A DNA stretch of 64,000 bases, taken from the NCBI RefSeq assembly GCF_050948215.1, contig NW_027488644.1, forward strand, positions 620,001-684,000, given 5' to 3'. The notes under the pieces were generated by a model. The model was not told the DNA's origin. It saw nothing but the letters and a program-made list of their open reading frames with translations, and ran no database searches. The first letter of the stretch is position 1, and each line of letters begins with the position of its first letter. The position numbers were made by a program, and so were the translations under genes. Source of the stretch: Halictus rubicundus (taxonomy: Eukaryota > Arthropoda > Insecta > Hymenoptera > Halictidae). Shown here piece by piece: positions 41,402 to 55,631 of the stretch.

Positions 41402-44400
41402 ATAGGATAGGATTGAGGATAGGATTGGATACAGGATAGGATAGGATATATGATATTATAGGATGGAGGATACGATATTATAGAGGATAGGATAGGATAG
41501 ACGATAGGATAGGGGATTGGATAGAATAGAGGATAGGATAGGATAGAGGATGGGATAGGACAGAGGATAGGATAGGATAGAGGATAGGATAGGATAGAGG
41601 ATAGGATAGGATAGAAGATATGATAGGCTAGGATAGAGGATAGGATAGGATTGAGGATAGGATAGGATAGAGGATAGGATAGGATTGAGGATAGCATAGG
41701 ATTGAGGATAGGATAGGATAGAGAGTAGGATAGGATAGAGGATAGGATAGGATACAGGATAGGATAGAGGATTGGATAGGATTGAGGATATTATGGGATA
41801 GAGGATAGGATAGGATAGGATAGGATAGAAGATATTATGGGATAGAGGATAGGATAGGATAGGGGATAGGATGGATAGAGGATAGGATAGGATAAAGGAT
41901 AGGATAGGATAGAGGATAGGATAGAGGATTGGATAGGATTGAGGATAGGATAGGATAGAGGATAGGATGGATAGAGGATAGGATAGGATATAGGATAGGA
42001 TAAGATAGAGGACAGGATAGGGTAGAGGATAGGATAAGATAGAGGATAGGATAGGATAGAGGATATGATAGGATAGGATAGAGAATAGGATAGGATTGAG
42101 GATAGGATAGGATAGAGGATAGGATAGGATTGAGGATAGGATTGGATACAGGATAGGATAGTATATATGATATTATGGGATGGAGGATACGATATTATAG
42201 AGGATAGGATAGGATAGACGATAGGATAGGGGATTGGATAGGATAGAGGATAGGATAGAGGATAGAGGATAGAGGATACGATATTATGGAGGATAGGATA
42301 GGATAGACGATAGGATAAGGGATTGGATAGGATAGAGGATAGGATAGGATAGAGGATATTATAGGTTAGAGGATAGGATAGGATAGAGGACAGGATAGGA
42401 TAGATGATAGGATAGAGGATTGGATAGGATAGAGGATACGATACGATAGAGGATAGGATAGGATACAGGATAGGATAGGATAGAGGGTAGGATAGCGAAT
42501 TGGATTGGATAGATTATACGATACGATAGAGGATAGGATAGGATAGAGGATAGGATAGGACAGAGGATAGGATAGGATAGAGGATAGGATAGGATAGAGG
42601 ATAGGATAGGATAGGATAGAGGATAGGATAGGATAGGATAGAGGATAGGATAGGATAGACGATAGGATAGAGGATAGGATTGAGGATATTATGGGATAGA
42701 GGAAAGGATAGGATAGATGATAGGATAGAGGATTGGATAGGATAGAGGATACGATACGATAGAGGATAGGATAGGATAGGATAGAGGATAGGATAGGATA
42801 GGATAGAGGATAGGATAGGATAGACGATAGGATAGAGGATAGGATTGAGGATATTATGGGATAGAGGAAAGGATAGGATAGATGATAGGATAGAGGATTG
42901 GATAGGATAGAGGATACGATACGATAGAGGATAGGATAGGATACAGGATAGGATAGGATAGAGGGTAGGATAGCGGATTGGATTGGATAGATTATACGAT
43001 ACGATAGAGGATAGGATAGGATAGAGGATAGGATAGGACAGAGGATATGATAGGATAGAGGATAGGATAGGATAGAGGATATGATAGGATAGAGGATAGG
43101 ATAGGATAGAGGATAGGATAGGATTGAGGATCGGATAGGATAGATGATAGGATAGGATAGAGGATAGGATTGGATTGAGGATAGGATAGAATAGAGTACA
43201 GGATAGTATAGAGGATAAGATAGGATAGAGGATAGGATAGGATAGAGGATAGGATAGTATAGAGGATAGGATAGGACAGAGAATAGGATAGGATAGAGGA
43301 TAGGATAGGATAGAGGATAGGATAGGATACGATAGAGGATAGGATAGGATAGGATAGAGGATAGGATAGGATAGGGGATAGGATAGGGTAGAGGATAGGA
43401 TAGGATAGACGATAGGATAGGGGATAGGATTGAGGATATTATGGGATAGAGGAAAGGATAGGATAGATGATAGGATAGAGGATTGGATAGGATAGAGGAT
43501 ACGATACGATAGAGGATAGGATAGGATACAGGATAGGATAGGATAGAGGGTAGGATAGCGGATTGGATTGGATAGAGGATACGATACGATAGAGGATAGG
43601 ATGGGATAGAGGATAGGATAGGACAGAGGATAGGATAGGATACAGGATAGGATAGGATAGAGGATATGATAGGATAGAGGATAGGATAGGATAGAGGATA
43701 GGATAGGATTGTGGATCGGATAGGATAGATGATAGGATAGGATAGAGGATAGGATAGGATTGCGGATAGGATAGGATAGAGGATAGGATAGGATAGAGCA
43801 TAGGATAGGATTGAGGATAGGATAGGATAGATGATAGGATAGGATAGAGCATAGGATAGGATTGAGGATAGGATAGGATAGATGATAGGATAGGATAGAG
43901 GATAGAATAGAGGATTGGATAGGATAGAGGATAGGATAAGATAGAGGACAGGATAGGGTAGAGGATAGGATAAGATAGAGAATAGGATAGGATAGAGGAT
44001 ATGATAGGCTAGGATAGAGAATAGGATAGGATTGAGGATAGGATAGGATAGAGGATGGGATAGGATTGAGGATAGCATAGGATTGAGGATAGGATAGGAT
44101 AGAGGATAGGATAGGATTGAGGATAGGATAGGATAGAGGATAGGATAGGACAGAGGATAGGATAGGATAGAGGATAGGATAGGATAGAGGATATGATAGG
44201 ATAGAGGATAGGATAGGATAGAGGATAGGATAGGATTGAGGATCGGATAGGATAGATGATTAGATAGGATAGAGGATAGGATTGGATTGAGGATAGGATA
44301 GAATAGAGTACAGGATAGTATAGAGGATAAGATAGGATAGAGGATAGGATAGGATAGAGGATAGGATAGTATAGAGGATAGGATTGGACAGAGAATAGGA

Positions 44401-45902
44401 TAGGATAGAGGATAGGATAGGATAGAGGATAGGATAGGATAGGATAGAGGATAGGATAGGACAGGGGATAGGATAGGGTAGAGGATAGGATAGGATAGAC
44501 GATAGGATAGGGGATAGGATTGAGGATATTATGGGATAGAGGAAAGGATAGGATAGATGATAGGATAGAGGATTGGATAGGATAGAGGATACGATACGAT
44601 AGAGGATAGGATAGGATACAGGATAGGATAGGATAGAGGGTAGGATAGCGGATTGGATTGGATAGAAGATACGATACGATAGAGGATGGGATAGGATAGA
44701 GGATAGGATAGGACAGAGGATAGGATAGGATAGAGGATAGGATAGGATAGAGGATAGGATAGGATAGAGGATAGGATAGGATAGAGGACAGGATAGGATT
44801 GAGGATAGGATAGGATAGAGTATAAGATAGGATAGAGGATAGGATAGGATAGAGGATAGGATAGTATAGAGGATAAGATAGGATAGAGGATATGATAGTA
44901 TAGAGGATAAGATACGATAGAGGATAGGATAGGATAGAGGATATGATAGGCTAGGATAGAGAATAGGATAGGATTGAGGATAGGATAGGATAGAGGATAG
45001 GATAGGATTGAGGATAGCATAGGATTGAGGATAGGATAGGATAGAGGATAGGATATTATTGAGGATAGGATGGGATAGAGGATAGGATAGAGGATATTAA
45101 AGGAGAGAGGATATTATCGGATAGAGGATAGGACAGGATTGAGGATAGGATTGGATACAGGATAGGATAGGATATATGATATTATGGGATGGAGAATACG
45201 ATATTATAGAGGATAGGATAGGATAGACGATAGGATAGGGGATTGGATAGGATAGAGAATAGGATAGGATAGAGGATAGGATAGGATACAGGATAGGATT
45301 GGATAGAGGATAGAATAGGATAGAGGATAGGATAGGATTGAGGATAGAATAGGATAGAGGATAGGATAGGATTGAGGATAGGATAAGATAGAGGATAGGA
45401 TAGAATAGAGTACAGGATAGTATAGAGGATAAGATAGGATAGCGGATAGGATAGGATAGAGGATAGGATAGGATTGAGGATAGGATAGGATAGAGGATAG
45501 GATAGGATAGAGCATAGGATAGGATTGAGGATAGGATAGGATAGATGATAGGATAGGATAGAGCATAGGATAGGATTGAGGATAGGATAGGATAGATGAT
45601 AGGATAGGATAGAGGATAGAATAGAGGATTGGATAGGATAGAGGATAGGTTAGAGGATAGGATAGGATAGGGGATAGGATAGGATAGAGGATAGGATAGG
45701 ATTGAGGATAGGATAGGATAGAGGATAGGATAGAATTGAGGATAGGATAGGATAGCGGATAGGATAGTATAGAGGATAGGATAGGATAGAGGACAGGATA
45801 GGATAGAGGATAAAATAGGATAGAGGAAAGAATAGGATAGAGGATACGATACGATAGAGGATAGGATAGGATACAGGATAGGATAGGATAGAGGGTAGGA
45901 TA

Positions 45903-46731
45903 GCGGATTGGATTGGATAGATTATACGATACGATAGAGGATAGGATAGGATAGAGGATAGGATAGGACAGAGGATTGGATAGGATAGAGTACAGGATAG
46001 TATAGAGGATAGGATAGGATAGAGGATAGGATAGTATAGAGGATAGGATAGGACAGAGAATAGGATAGGATAGAGGATAGGATAGGATAGAGGATAGGAT
46101 AGGATACGATAGAGGATAGGATAGGATAGGATAGAGGATAGGATAGGATAGGGGATAGGATAGGGTAGAGGATAGGATAGGATAGACGATAGGATAGGGG
46201 ATAGGATTGAGGATATTATGGGATAGAGGAAAGGATAGGATAGATGATAGGATAGAGGATTGGATAGGATAGAGGATACGATACGATAGAGGATAGGATA
46301 GGATACAGGATAGGATAGGATAGAGGGTAGGATAGCGGATTGGATTGGATAGAGGATACGATACGATAGATGATAGGATAGGATAGAGGATAGGATAGGA
46401 TTGAGGATAGGATAGAATAGAGTACAGGATAGTATAGAGGATAAGATAGGATAGAGGATAGGATAGGATAGAGGATAGGATAGGATTGAGGATATAATAG
46501 GATACAGGACAGGATAGGATATATGATATTATAGGATAGAGGATAGGATAGGATTGAGGATATAATTTGATACAGGACAGGATAGGATATATGATATTAT
46601 AGGATGGAGGATACGATATTATAGAGGATAGGATAGGATAGACGATAGGATAGGGGATTGGATAGGATAGAGGATAGGATAGGATAGGATTGAGGATAGG
46701 TTAGGATAGAGGATAGGATAGAGAATAGAGG
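45903..46731 (+). repeat. GCGG composite unit, copy 6
   Basis: Anchors: GCGG at 45,903 and 46,335 (432 bp = 449 - 17), doublet at 46,496 (AATAGG) and 46,564 (AATTTG, private variant; 68 bp), GAGAATAGAGG at 46,721. The GCGG-to-doublet step is 161 bp (297 - 8 x 17). Confidence 0.85.
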
Positions 46732-49050
46732 ATAGGATAGGATTGACGATAGGATAGGGGATTGGATAGAATAGAGGATAGGATAGGATAGAGGATGGGA
46801 TAGGACAGAGGATAGGATAGGATAGAGGATAGGATAGGATAGAGGATAGGATAGGATAGAAGATATGATAGGCTAGGATAGAGGATAGGATAGGATTGAG
46901 GATAGGATAGGATAGAGGATAGGATAGGATTGAGGATAGCATAGGATTGAGGATAGGATAGGATAGAGAGTAGGATAGAATAGAGGATAGGATAGGATAC
47001 AGGATAGGATAGAGGATTGGATAGGATTGAGGATATTATGGGATACAGGATAGGATATAATAGGATAGAGGATAGGATAGGATAGAGGATAGGATAGGAT
47101 AGAGGATAGGATAGGATAGAGAATAGGATAGGGTAGAGGATAGGATAGGATAGATGAAAAGATAGAGGATTGGATAGGATAGAGGATACGATACGATAGA
47201 GGATAGGATAGGATAGAGGGTAGGATAGAGAATTGAATAGGATTGAGGATATTATGGGATAGAGGATAGGATAGGATAGAGGATAGGATAGGATAGAAGA
47301 TATGATAGGCTAGGATAGAGGATAGGATAGGATTGAGGATAGGATAGGATAGAGGATAGGATAGGATTGAGGATAGCATAGGATTGAGGATAGGATAGGA
47401 TAGAGAGTAGGATAGGATAGAGGATAGGATAGGATAGAGGATAGGATAGAGGATTGGATAGGATAGGGGATAGGATAGAGGATAGGATACGATAGGATAG
47501 GATAGAGGGTAGGATAGGATATAGGATAGGATAGGATAGAGGATAGGATAGGATACAGGATAGGATAGGATAGAGGATAGGATAGGATATATGATATTAT
47601 AGGATGGAGGATACGCTATTATAGAGGATAGGATAGAGGATAGGATAGGGTAGAGGATAGGATAGGATAGAGAATTGAATAGGATAGAGGATAGGATAGG
47701 ATAGAGAATTGAATAGGATAGAGGATAGGATAGGATTGCGGATAGGATAGGATAGATGATAGGATAGAGGATTGGATAGGATAGAGGATAGGATAGAGGA
47801 TTGGATAGGACAGAGGATACGATACGATAGAGGATAGGATAGGATACAGGATAGGATAGCATAGAGGATAGGATAGGATTGAGGATAGGATAGGATACAG
47901 GATAGGATAGGATAGAGGATAGGATAGAGGATATTATAGGATAGAGGATTGGATACAGGATAGGATAGGATAGAGGATAGGATAGAGGATTTGATAGGAT
48001 AGAGGATACGATACGATAGGGGATAGGATAGGATAGAGGATAGGATAGGACAGAGGATAGGATAGAGGATTGGATAGGATTGAGGATATTAAGGGATAGA
48101 CGATAGGATAGGATAGGATAGAGGATAGGATAAAGGATAGGTTAGAGGATTGGATATGATTGAGGATATTATGGGATAGAGGATTGGATAGGATAGAGTA
48201 TAGGATAGGATAGAGGATAGCATAGGATTGAGGATAGGATAGGATAGATGATAGAATAGGATAGAGGATAGGATAGAGGATTGGATAGGATAGGGGATAG
48301 GATAGAGGATAGGATACGATAGGATAATATAGAGGGTAGGATAGGATATAGGATAGGATAGGATAGAGGATAGGCTAGGATACAAGATAGGATAGGATAG
48401 AGGATAGGATAGGATATATGATATTATAGGATGGAGGATACGATATTATAGAGGATAGGATAGAGGATAGGATAGGGTAGAGGATAGGATAGGATAGAGA
48501 ATTGAATAGGATAGAGGATAGGATAGGATTGCGGATAGGATAGGATAGAGGATAGGATAGGATTGAGTATAGGATAGAGGATTGGATAGGATTGAGTACA
48601 ATATGGGATAGAGGATAGGATAGGATAGGATAGAGGATAGGATAGGACACAGGATAGGATAGGATAGAGAATAGGATAGGATAGAGGATAGGATATAATA
48701 GAGGATAGGATAGGATAGAGGATAGGATAGGATAGAGGATAGGTTAGGATTGAGGATAGGATTGGATACAGGATAGAATAGGATAGAGGATAGGATAGAG
48801 GATAGGATAGAGGATAGGATAGGATTGAGTATAGAATAGAGGATATTATAGGATAGAGGATAGGATAGGATTGAGGATAGGATTGGATACAGGATAGGAT
48901 AGGATAGATGATAGGATAGAGGATTGGATAGGATAGAGGATACGATACGATAGAGGATAGGATAGGATAGAGGATAGGATAGCATAGAGGATAGGATAGG
49001 ATTGAGGATAGGATAGGATACAGGATAGGATAGGATAGAGGATAGGATAG

Positions 49051-49647
49051 AGGATATTATAGGATAGAGGATAGGATAGGATTGAGGATAGGATTGGATA
49101 CAGGATAGGATAGGATAGAGGATAGGATAGGATTGAGGATAGGATTGGATACAGGATAGGATAGGATAGAGGATAGGATAGAGGATTGGATAGGATTGAG
49201 TACATTATGGGATAGAGGATAGGATAGGATAGGATAGAGGATAGGATAGGACACAGGATAGGATAGGATAGAGAATAGGATAGGATAGAGGATAGGATAT
49301 AATGGAGGATAGGTCAGGATAGAGGATAGGATAGGATAGAGGATAGGATAGGATTGAGGATAGGATTGGATACAGGATAGAATAGGATAGAGGATAGGAT
49401 AGAGGATAGGATAGAGGATAGGATAGAGGATAGGATAGAGGATAGGATAGGATTGAGGATAGGATTGGATACAGGATAGGATAGGAAAGAGGATAGGATA
49501 GAGGATTGGATAGGATAGAGGATACGATACGATAGAGGATAGGATAGGATAGATGATAGGATAGCATAGAGGATAGGATAGGATTGAGAATAGGATAGGA
49601 TCCAGGATAGGATAGGATAGAGGATAGGATAGAGGATATTATAGGAT
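49051..49647 (+). repeat. About 1.3-kb tandem higher-order unit, left copy
   Basis: Partner of 50,405-50,974. Anchors: GATATTATAGG 49,051/50,405 (1,354), GAGTACATTATGGG with TACATTATGG at 49,201/50,504 (1,303), and GCATAGAGG at 49,565/50,892 (1,327). The first step change is 51 bp: this copy carries a 51-bp (3 x 17) tandem pair at 49,081 and 49,132. The second is 24 bp: five 12-mers here against seven there. Confidence 0.8.
49390..49449 (+). repeat. Pure 12-mer run, (GAGGATAGGATA)5
   Basis: Five 12-bp units start at 49,390, 49,402, 49,414, 49,426 and 49,438. The aligned place in the next higher-order unit has seven. Confidence 0.9.
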
Positions 49648-50404
49648 AGAGGATAGGATAGAGGATTGGATAGGATAGAGGATACGATACGATAGAGGAT
49701 AGGATAGGATAGAGGATACGATACGATAGAGGATAGGATAGGATAGAGGATAGGATAGCATACAGGATAGGATAGGACAGAGGATAGGATAGGATAGAGG
49801 ATAGGATAGCATACAGGATAGGTTAGAGGATTGGATAGGATTCAGGATATTATGGGATAGAGGATAGGATAGGATAGAGGATAGGATAGGATTGAGGATA
49901 TTAAGGGATAGAGGATAGGATAGGATAGGATAGGATAGAGGATAGGATAGGATAGAGGATAGGATAGGATAGAGGATAGGATAGGATAGAGGATAGGATA
50001 GGACAGAGGATAGGATAGGATAGAGGATACGATACGATAGAGGATAGGATAGGATAGAGGATAGGATAGGATAGAGGATAGGATAGGACAGAGGATAGGA
50101 TAGGATAGAGGATAGGATAGCATACAGGATAGGTTAGAGGATTGGATAGGATTCAGGATATTATGGGATAGAGGATAGGATAGGATAGAGGATAGGATAG
50201 GATAGAGGATAGGATAGGATAGAGGATAGGATATAATAGAGGATAGGATAGGATCGAGGATAGGATAGGATAGAGGATAGGATAGGATTGAGTATAGGAT
50301 AGAGGATTGGATAGGATTGAGTACATTATGGGATAGAGGATAGGATAGGATAGGATAGAGGATAGGATAGGATACAGGATAGGATAGGATAGAGGATAGG
50401 ATAG

Positions 50405-50974
50405 AGGATATTATAGGATAGAGGATAGGATAGGATTGAGGATAGGATTGGATACAGGATAGGATAGGATAGAGGATAGGATAGAGGATTGGATAGGATT
50501 GAGTACATTATGGGATAGAGGATAGGATAGGATAGGATAGAGGATATGATAGGACACAGGATAGGATAGGATAGAGAATAGGATAGGATAGAGGATAGGA
50601 TATAATGGAGGATAGGTCAGGATAGAGGATAGGATAGGATAGAGGATAGGATAGGATTGAGGATAGGATTGGATACAGGATAGAATAGGATAGAGGATAG
50701 GATAGAGGATAGGATAGAGGATAGGATAGAGGATAGGATAGAGGATAGGATAGAGGATAGGATAGAGGATAGGATAGGATTGAGGATAGGATTGGATACA
50801 GGATAGGATAGGAAAGAGGATAGGATAGAGGATTGGATAGGATAGAGGATACGATACGATAGAGGATAGGATAGGATAGATGATAGGATAGCATAGAGGA
50901 TAGGATAGGATTGAGGATAGGATAGGATACAGGATAGGATAGGATAGAGGATAGGATAGAGGATATTATAGGAT
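50405..50974 (+). repeat. About 1.3-kb tandem higher-order unit, right copy
   Basis: Partner of 49,051-49,647, with one GGATTGGATACAGG unit fewer (51 bp) and two 12-mers more (24 bp). Confidence 0.8.
50693..50776 (+). repeat. Pure 12-mer run, (GAGGATAGGATA)7
   Basis: Seven 12-bp units start every 12 bp from 50,693 to 50,765. It is the longest 12-mer run I noticed, and is exactly two units longer than its partner at 49,390. Confidence 0.9.
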
Positions 50975-52740
50975 ACAGGATAGGATAGGATTGAGGATAG
51001 GATTGGATACAGGATAGGATAGGATAGAGGATAGGATAGAGGATTGGATAGGATTGAGGACATTATGGGATAGAGGATAGGATAGGATAGGATAGAGGAT
51101 AGGATAGCATAGAGGATAGGATAGGATTGAGGATAGGATAGGATACAGGATAGGATAGGATAGAGGATAGGATAGAGGATATTATAGGATAGAGGATAGG
51201 ATAGAGGATTGGATAGGATAGAGGATACGATACGATAGAGGATAGGATAGGATAGAGGATACGATACGATAGAGGATAGGATAGGATAGAGGATAGGATA
51301 GGATAGAGGATAGCATAGGACAGAGGATAGGATAGGATAGAGGATACGATACGATAGAGGATAGGATAGGATAGAGGATAGGATAGGATAGAGGATAGGA
51401 TAGGACAGAGGATAGGATAGGATAGAGGATAGGATAGCACACAGGATAGGTTAGAGGATTGGATAGGATTCAGGATATTATGGGATAAAGGATAGGATAG
51501 GATAGAGGATAAGATAGGATAGAGGATAGAAAAGGATAGAGGATAGGATAGGATTGAGTATAGGATAGGATAGAGGATAGGATGGAAGATATTACCGGAG
51601 AGAGGATATTATAGGATAGAGGATAGGATAGAGGATTGGATAGGATAGAGGATACGATACGATAGAGGATAGGATAGGATAGAGGATAGGACAGCATAGA
51701 GGATAGGATAGGATTGAGGATAGGATAGGATACAGGATAGGATAGGATTGAGGATAGGATACAGGATGGGATAGGATAGAGGATAGGATAGAGGATATTA
51801 TAGGATAGAGGATAGGATAGGATTGAGGATAGGATTGGATAGAGGATACGATACGATACAGGATAGGATAGGATAGAGGATAGGATAGGATAGAGGATAG
51901 GATATGATAGAGGATAGGATAGGATAGAGGATAGGATAGGACAGAGGATAGGATAGGATAGAGGATAGGATAGGATTGAAGATATGATAGGATTGACGAT
52001 AGGATAGGATAGAGGATAGGATAGGATTGAGGATAGGATATTATAGAGGATAGGATAGAGGATTGCATAGGACAGAGGATACGATACGATAGAGGATAGG
52101 ATAGGATACAGGATAGGATAGCATAGAGGATAGGATAGGATTGAGGATAGGATAGGATACAGGATAGGATAGGATAGAGGATAGGATAGAGGATAGGATA
52201 GGATAGAGGATAGGATAGGATAGGGGATAAGATAGGATAGAGGATAGGATAGAAGATATTACAGGAGAGAGGATATTATAGGATAGAGGATAGGATAGGG
52301 GATTGGATAGGATAGAGGATAGGATAGGATAGAGGATAGGATAGGATATATGATATTATAGGATGGAGGAAACGATATTATAGAGGATAGGATAGAGGAT
52401 AGGATAGGGTAGAGGATAGGATAGGATAGAGAATTGAATAGGGTAGAGGATAGGATAGGATTGCGGATAGGATAGGATTGAGGATAGGATAGGATACAGG
52501 ATAGGATAGGATAGAGGATAGGATACAGGATGGGATAGGATAGAGGATAGGATAGAGGATATTATAGGATAGAGGATAGGATAGGATTGAGGATAGGATT
52601 GGATAGAGGATACGATACGATACAGGATAGGATAGGATAGAGGATAGGATAGGATAGAGGATAGGATATGCTAGAGGATAGGATAGGATTGAGGATAGGA
52701 TAGGACAGAGGATATGATAGAGGATTGGATAGGATTGAGG

Positions 52741-53260
52741 ATATTAAGGGATAGACGATAGGATAGGATAGGATAGAGGATAGGATAGAGGATAGGTTAG
52801 AGGATTGGATAGGATTGAGGATATTATGGGATAGAGGATATGATAGGATAGGATAGGCTGGAGGATAGGATAGGATAGAGGATAGGATAGGATAGAGGAT
52901 AGGATAGGATAGAGGATAGGATAGGATTGAAGATATGATAGGATTGACGATAGGATAGGATTGAGGATAGGATAGGATTGAGGATAGGATAGGATTGAGG
53001 ATAGGATAGGATAGAGGATAGGATAGAAGATTGCATAGGACAGAGGATACGATACGATAGAGGATAGGATAGGATAGGATAGAGGATAGGATAGGACAGA
53101 GGATAGGATAGAGGATTGGATAGGATTGAGGATATTAAGGGATAGACGATAGGATAGGATAGGATAGAGGATAGGATAGAGGATAGGTTAGAGGATTGGA
53201 TAGGATTGAGGATATTATGGGATAGAGGATAGGATAGGATAGGATAGGCTGGAGGATAGG
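52741..53260 (+). repeat. 391-bp tandem pair with GATATTAAGGG
   Basis: ATATTAAGGGATAGACG begins at 52,741 and 53,132, 391 bp apart (23 x 17). Each is followed by GATAGGTTAGAGG, GATATTATGGG and AGGCTGGAGG. It is nested in the 2,111-bp duplication. The same 391-bp step is seen for the extra CACCGG cassette at 29.6 kb. Confidence 0.75.
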
Positions 53261-53520
53261 ATAGGATAGAGGATAGGATAGGATAGAGGATAGGATAGGA
53301 TACAGGATAGGATAGGATAGAGGATAGGATAAGATAGAGGATAGGATAGAATAGATGATAGGATAGGATAGAGTACAGGATAGTATAGAGGATAAGATAA
53401 TATAGAGAATAGGATAGGATAGAGGATAGGACAGGATAGAGTGCAGGATAGTATAGAGGATAAGATAATATAGAGAATAGGATAGGATAGAGGATAGGAC
53501 AGGATAGAGGATAGGATAGG
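52762..53520 (+). repeat. 2,111-bp-spaced duplication, left copy
   Basis: It matches 54,873-55,631 with a constant offset of 2,111. Anchors: GATAGGTTAG 52,791/54,902, GAGTACAGG 53,371/55,482, GTGCAGG 53,441/55,552. A few single-base differences were seen (for example GAAGATTGC here against GAGGATTGC there, and GATAGGATAG against GATACGATAG). The copies part at 53,521 / 55,632. Confidence 0.85.
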
Positions 53521-54872
53521 ATAGAGGATAGGATAGAATAGAGTACAGGATAGTATAGACGACAAGATAATATAGAGAATAGGATAGGATAGAGGATAGG
53601 ACAGGATAGAGGATAGGATAGGATAGAGGATATGATAGGATAGAGGATAGGATAGGATAGAGGATATGATAGGATAGAGGATAGGATAGGACAGAGGATA
53701 GGATAGGATAGAGGATACCATACGATAGAGGATAGGCTAGGATAGACGGTAGGATAGAGAATTGGATAGGATAGAGGATACGATACGATAGAGGATAGGA
53801 TAGGATATATGATATTATAGGATGGAGGATACGATATTATAGAGGATAGGATAGGATAGAGGATAGGATAGGATAGTATATATGATATTATTGGATGGAG
53901 GATACGATATTATAGAGGATAGGATAGGGTAGAGGATAGGATAAGATTGAGGATAGGATAGGGTAGAGGATAGGATAAGATAGAGGATAGGATAGAATAG
54001 AGTACAGGATAGTATAGAGGATAAGATAATATAGAGAATAGGATAGGATAGAGGATAGGACAGGATAGAGGATAGGATAGGATAGTGGATAGGATTGGAT
54101 AGAGGATAGGATTGGATAGAGGATATGATATTATAGAGGATAGGATAGGATTGAGGATAGGATAGGATAGAGGATAGGATAGGATAGAGGATATGATAGG
54201 CTAGGATAGAGGATCGGATAGGATTGAGGATAGGATAGGATAGAGTACAGGATAGTATAGAGGATAAGATAATATAGAGAATAGGATAGGATAGAGGATA
54301 GGACAGGATGGAGGATAGGATAGGATAGAGTACAGGATAGTATAGAGGATAAGATAATATTAAGAATAGGATAGGATAGAGGATAGGACAGGATAGAGGA
54401 TAGGATAGGGTAGAGGATAGGATGGGATAGAGGATAGGATAGATGATTGGATAGGATTGAGGATATTATGGGATAGAGGATAGGATAGGATAGGATAGGA
54501 TAGAGGACAGGATAGGATAGAGGATAGGATAGGATAGAGGATAGGATAGGATAGAGGATAGGATAGGATAGAGGATATGATAGGCTAGGATAGAGGATCG
54601 GATAGGATTGAGGATAGGATAGGATAGAGTACAGGATAGTATAGAGGATAAGATAATATAGAGAATATTATAGGATAGAGGATAGGACAGGATGGAGGAT
54701 AGGATAGGATAGAGTACAGGATAGTATAGAGGATAAGATAATATTGAGAATAGGATAGGATAGAGGATAGGACAGGATAGAGGATAGGATAGGGTAGAGG
54801 ATAGGATAGGATAGAGGATAGGATAGGATAGAGGATATGATAAGCTAGGATAGAGGATAGGATAGGATAGAG
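53521..54872 (+). repeat. Spacer with a 384-bp tandem duplication
   Basis: The stretch between the two 2,111-bp copies is ordinary satellite. In it, about 54,160-54,420 recurs at +384 (anchors: GATCGG 54,212/54,596, GAGTACAGG 54,243/54,627, AAGATAATATT 54,351/54,735). 384 is 32 x 12, not a multiple of 17. No gene is seen. Confidence 0.75.
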
Positions 54873-55631
54873 GATAGGATAGGATAGAGGATAGGATAGA
54901 GGATAGGTTAGAGGATTGGATAGGATTGAGGATATTATGGGATAGAGGATATGATAGGATAGGATAGGCTGGAGGATAGGATAGGATAGAGGATAGGATA
55001 GGATAGAGGATAGGATACGATAGAGGATAGGATAGGATTGAAGATATGATAGGATTGACGATAGGATAGGATTGAGGATAGGATAGGATTGAGGATAGGA
55101 TAGGATTGAGGATAGGATAGGATAGAGGATAGGATAGAGGATTGCATAGGACAGAGGATACGATACGATAGAGGATAGGATAGGATAGGATAGAGGATAG
55201 GATAGGACAGAGGATAGGATAGAGGATTGGATAGGATTGAGGATATTAAGGGATAGACGATAGGATAGGATAGGATAGAGGATAGGATAGAGGATAGGTT
55301 AGAGGATTGGATAGGATTGAGGATATTATGGGATAGAGGATAGGATAGGATAGGATAGGCTGGAGGATAGGATAGGATAGAGGATAGGATAGGATAGAGG
55401 ATAGGATAGGATACAGGATAGGATAGGATAGAGGATAGGATAAGATAGAGGATAGGATAGAATAGATGATAGGATAGGATAGAGTACAGGATAGTATATA
55501 GGATAAGATAATATAGAGAATAGGATAGGATAGAGGATAGGACAGGATAGAGTGCAGGATAGTATAGAGGATAAGATAATATAGAGAATAGGATAGGATA
55601 GAGGATAGGACAGGATAGAGGATAGGATAGG
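54873..55631 (+). repeat. 2,111-bp-spaced duplication, right copy
   Basis: Partner of 52,762-53,520, about 760 bp without gaps. It includes the GATATTAAGGG, AGGCTGGAGG and GAGTGCAGG cassettes. Confidence 0.85.

Larger units (their letters stand above)
35107..47800 (+). repeat. GCGG-rich mosaic domain
   Basis: Besides the four composite units listed separately, the domain has GCGGATTGG at 42,973, 43,559 and 44,649 and variants at 35,145 (GCGGAGTGG) and 42,495 (GCGAATTGG). Its GAGTACAGG cassettes end in AAGATAGGATAG rather than AAGATAATATAG. It is a patchwork: 37,440-37,708 matches 45,020-45,288 at 7,580 bp, while the adjacent AAGATAGGATAGCGG at about 37,362 matches 45,442 at 8,080 bp. No gene is seen. 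Confidence 0.75.
47801..52761 (+). repeat. Domain rich in 12-mers and GATATTATAGG
   Basis: This stretch differs from its neighbours. GAGGATATTATAGG recurs (about 47,930; 48,845; 49,051; 49,640; 50,405; 50,960; 51,180; 51,610; 51,800; 52,270; 52,560), GGATTGGATACAGG is frequent, and GAGTACATTATGGG replaces most GAGTACAGG cassettes. 12-bp units are more common. No gene is seen. Confidence 0.7.
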
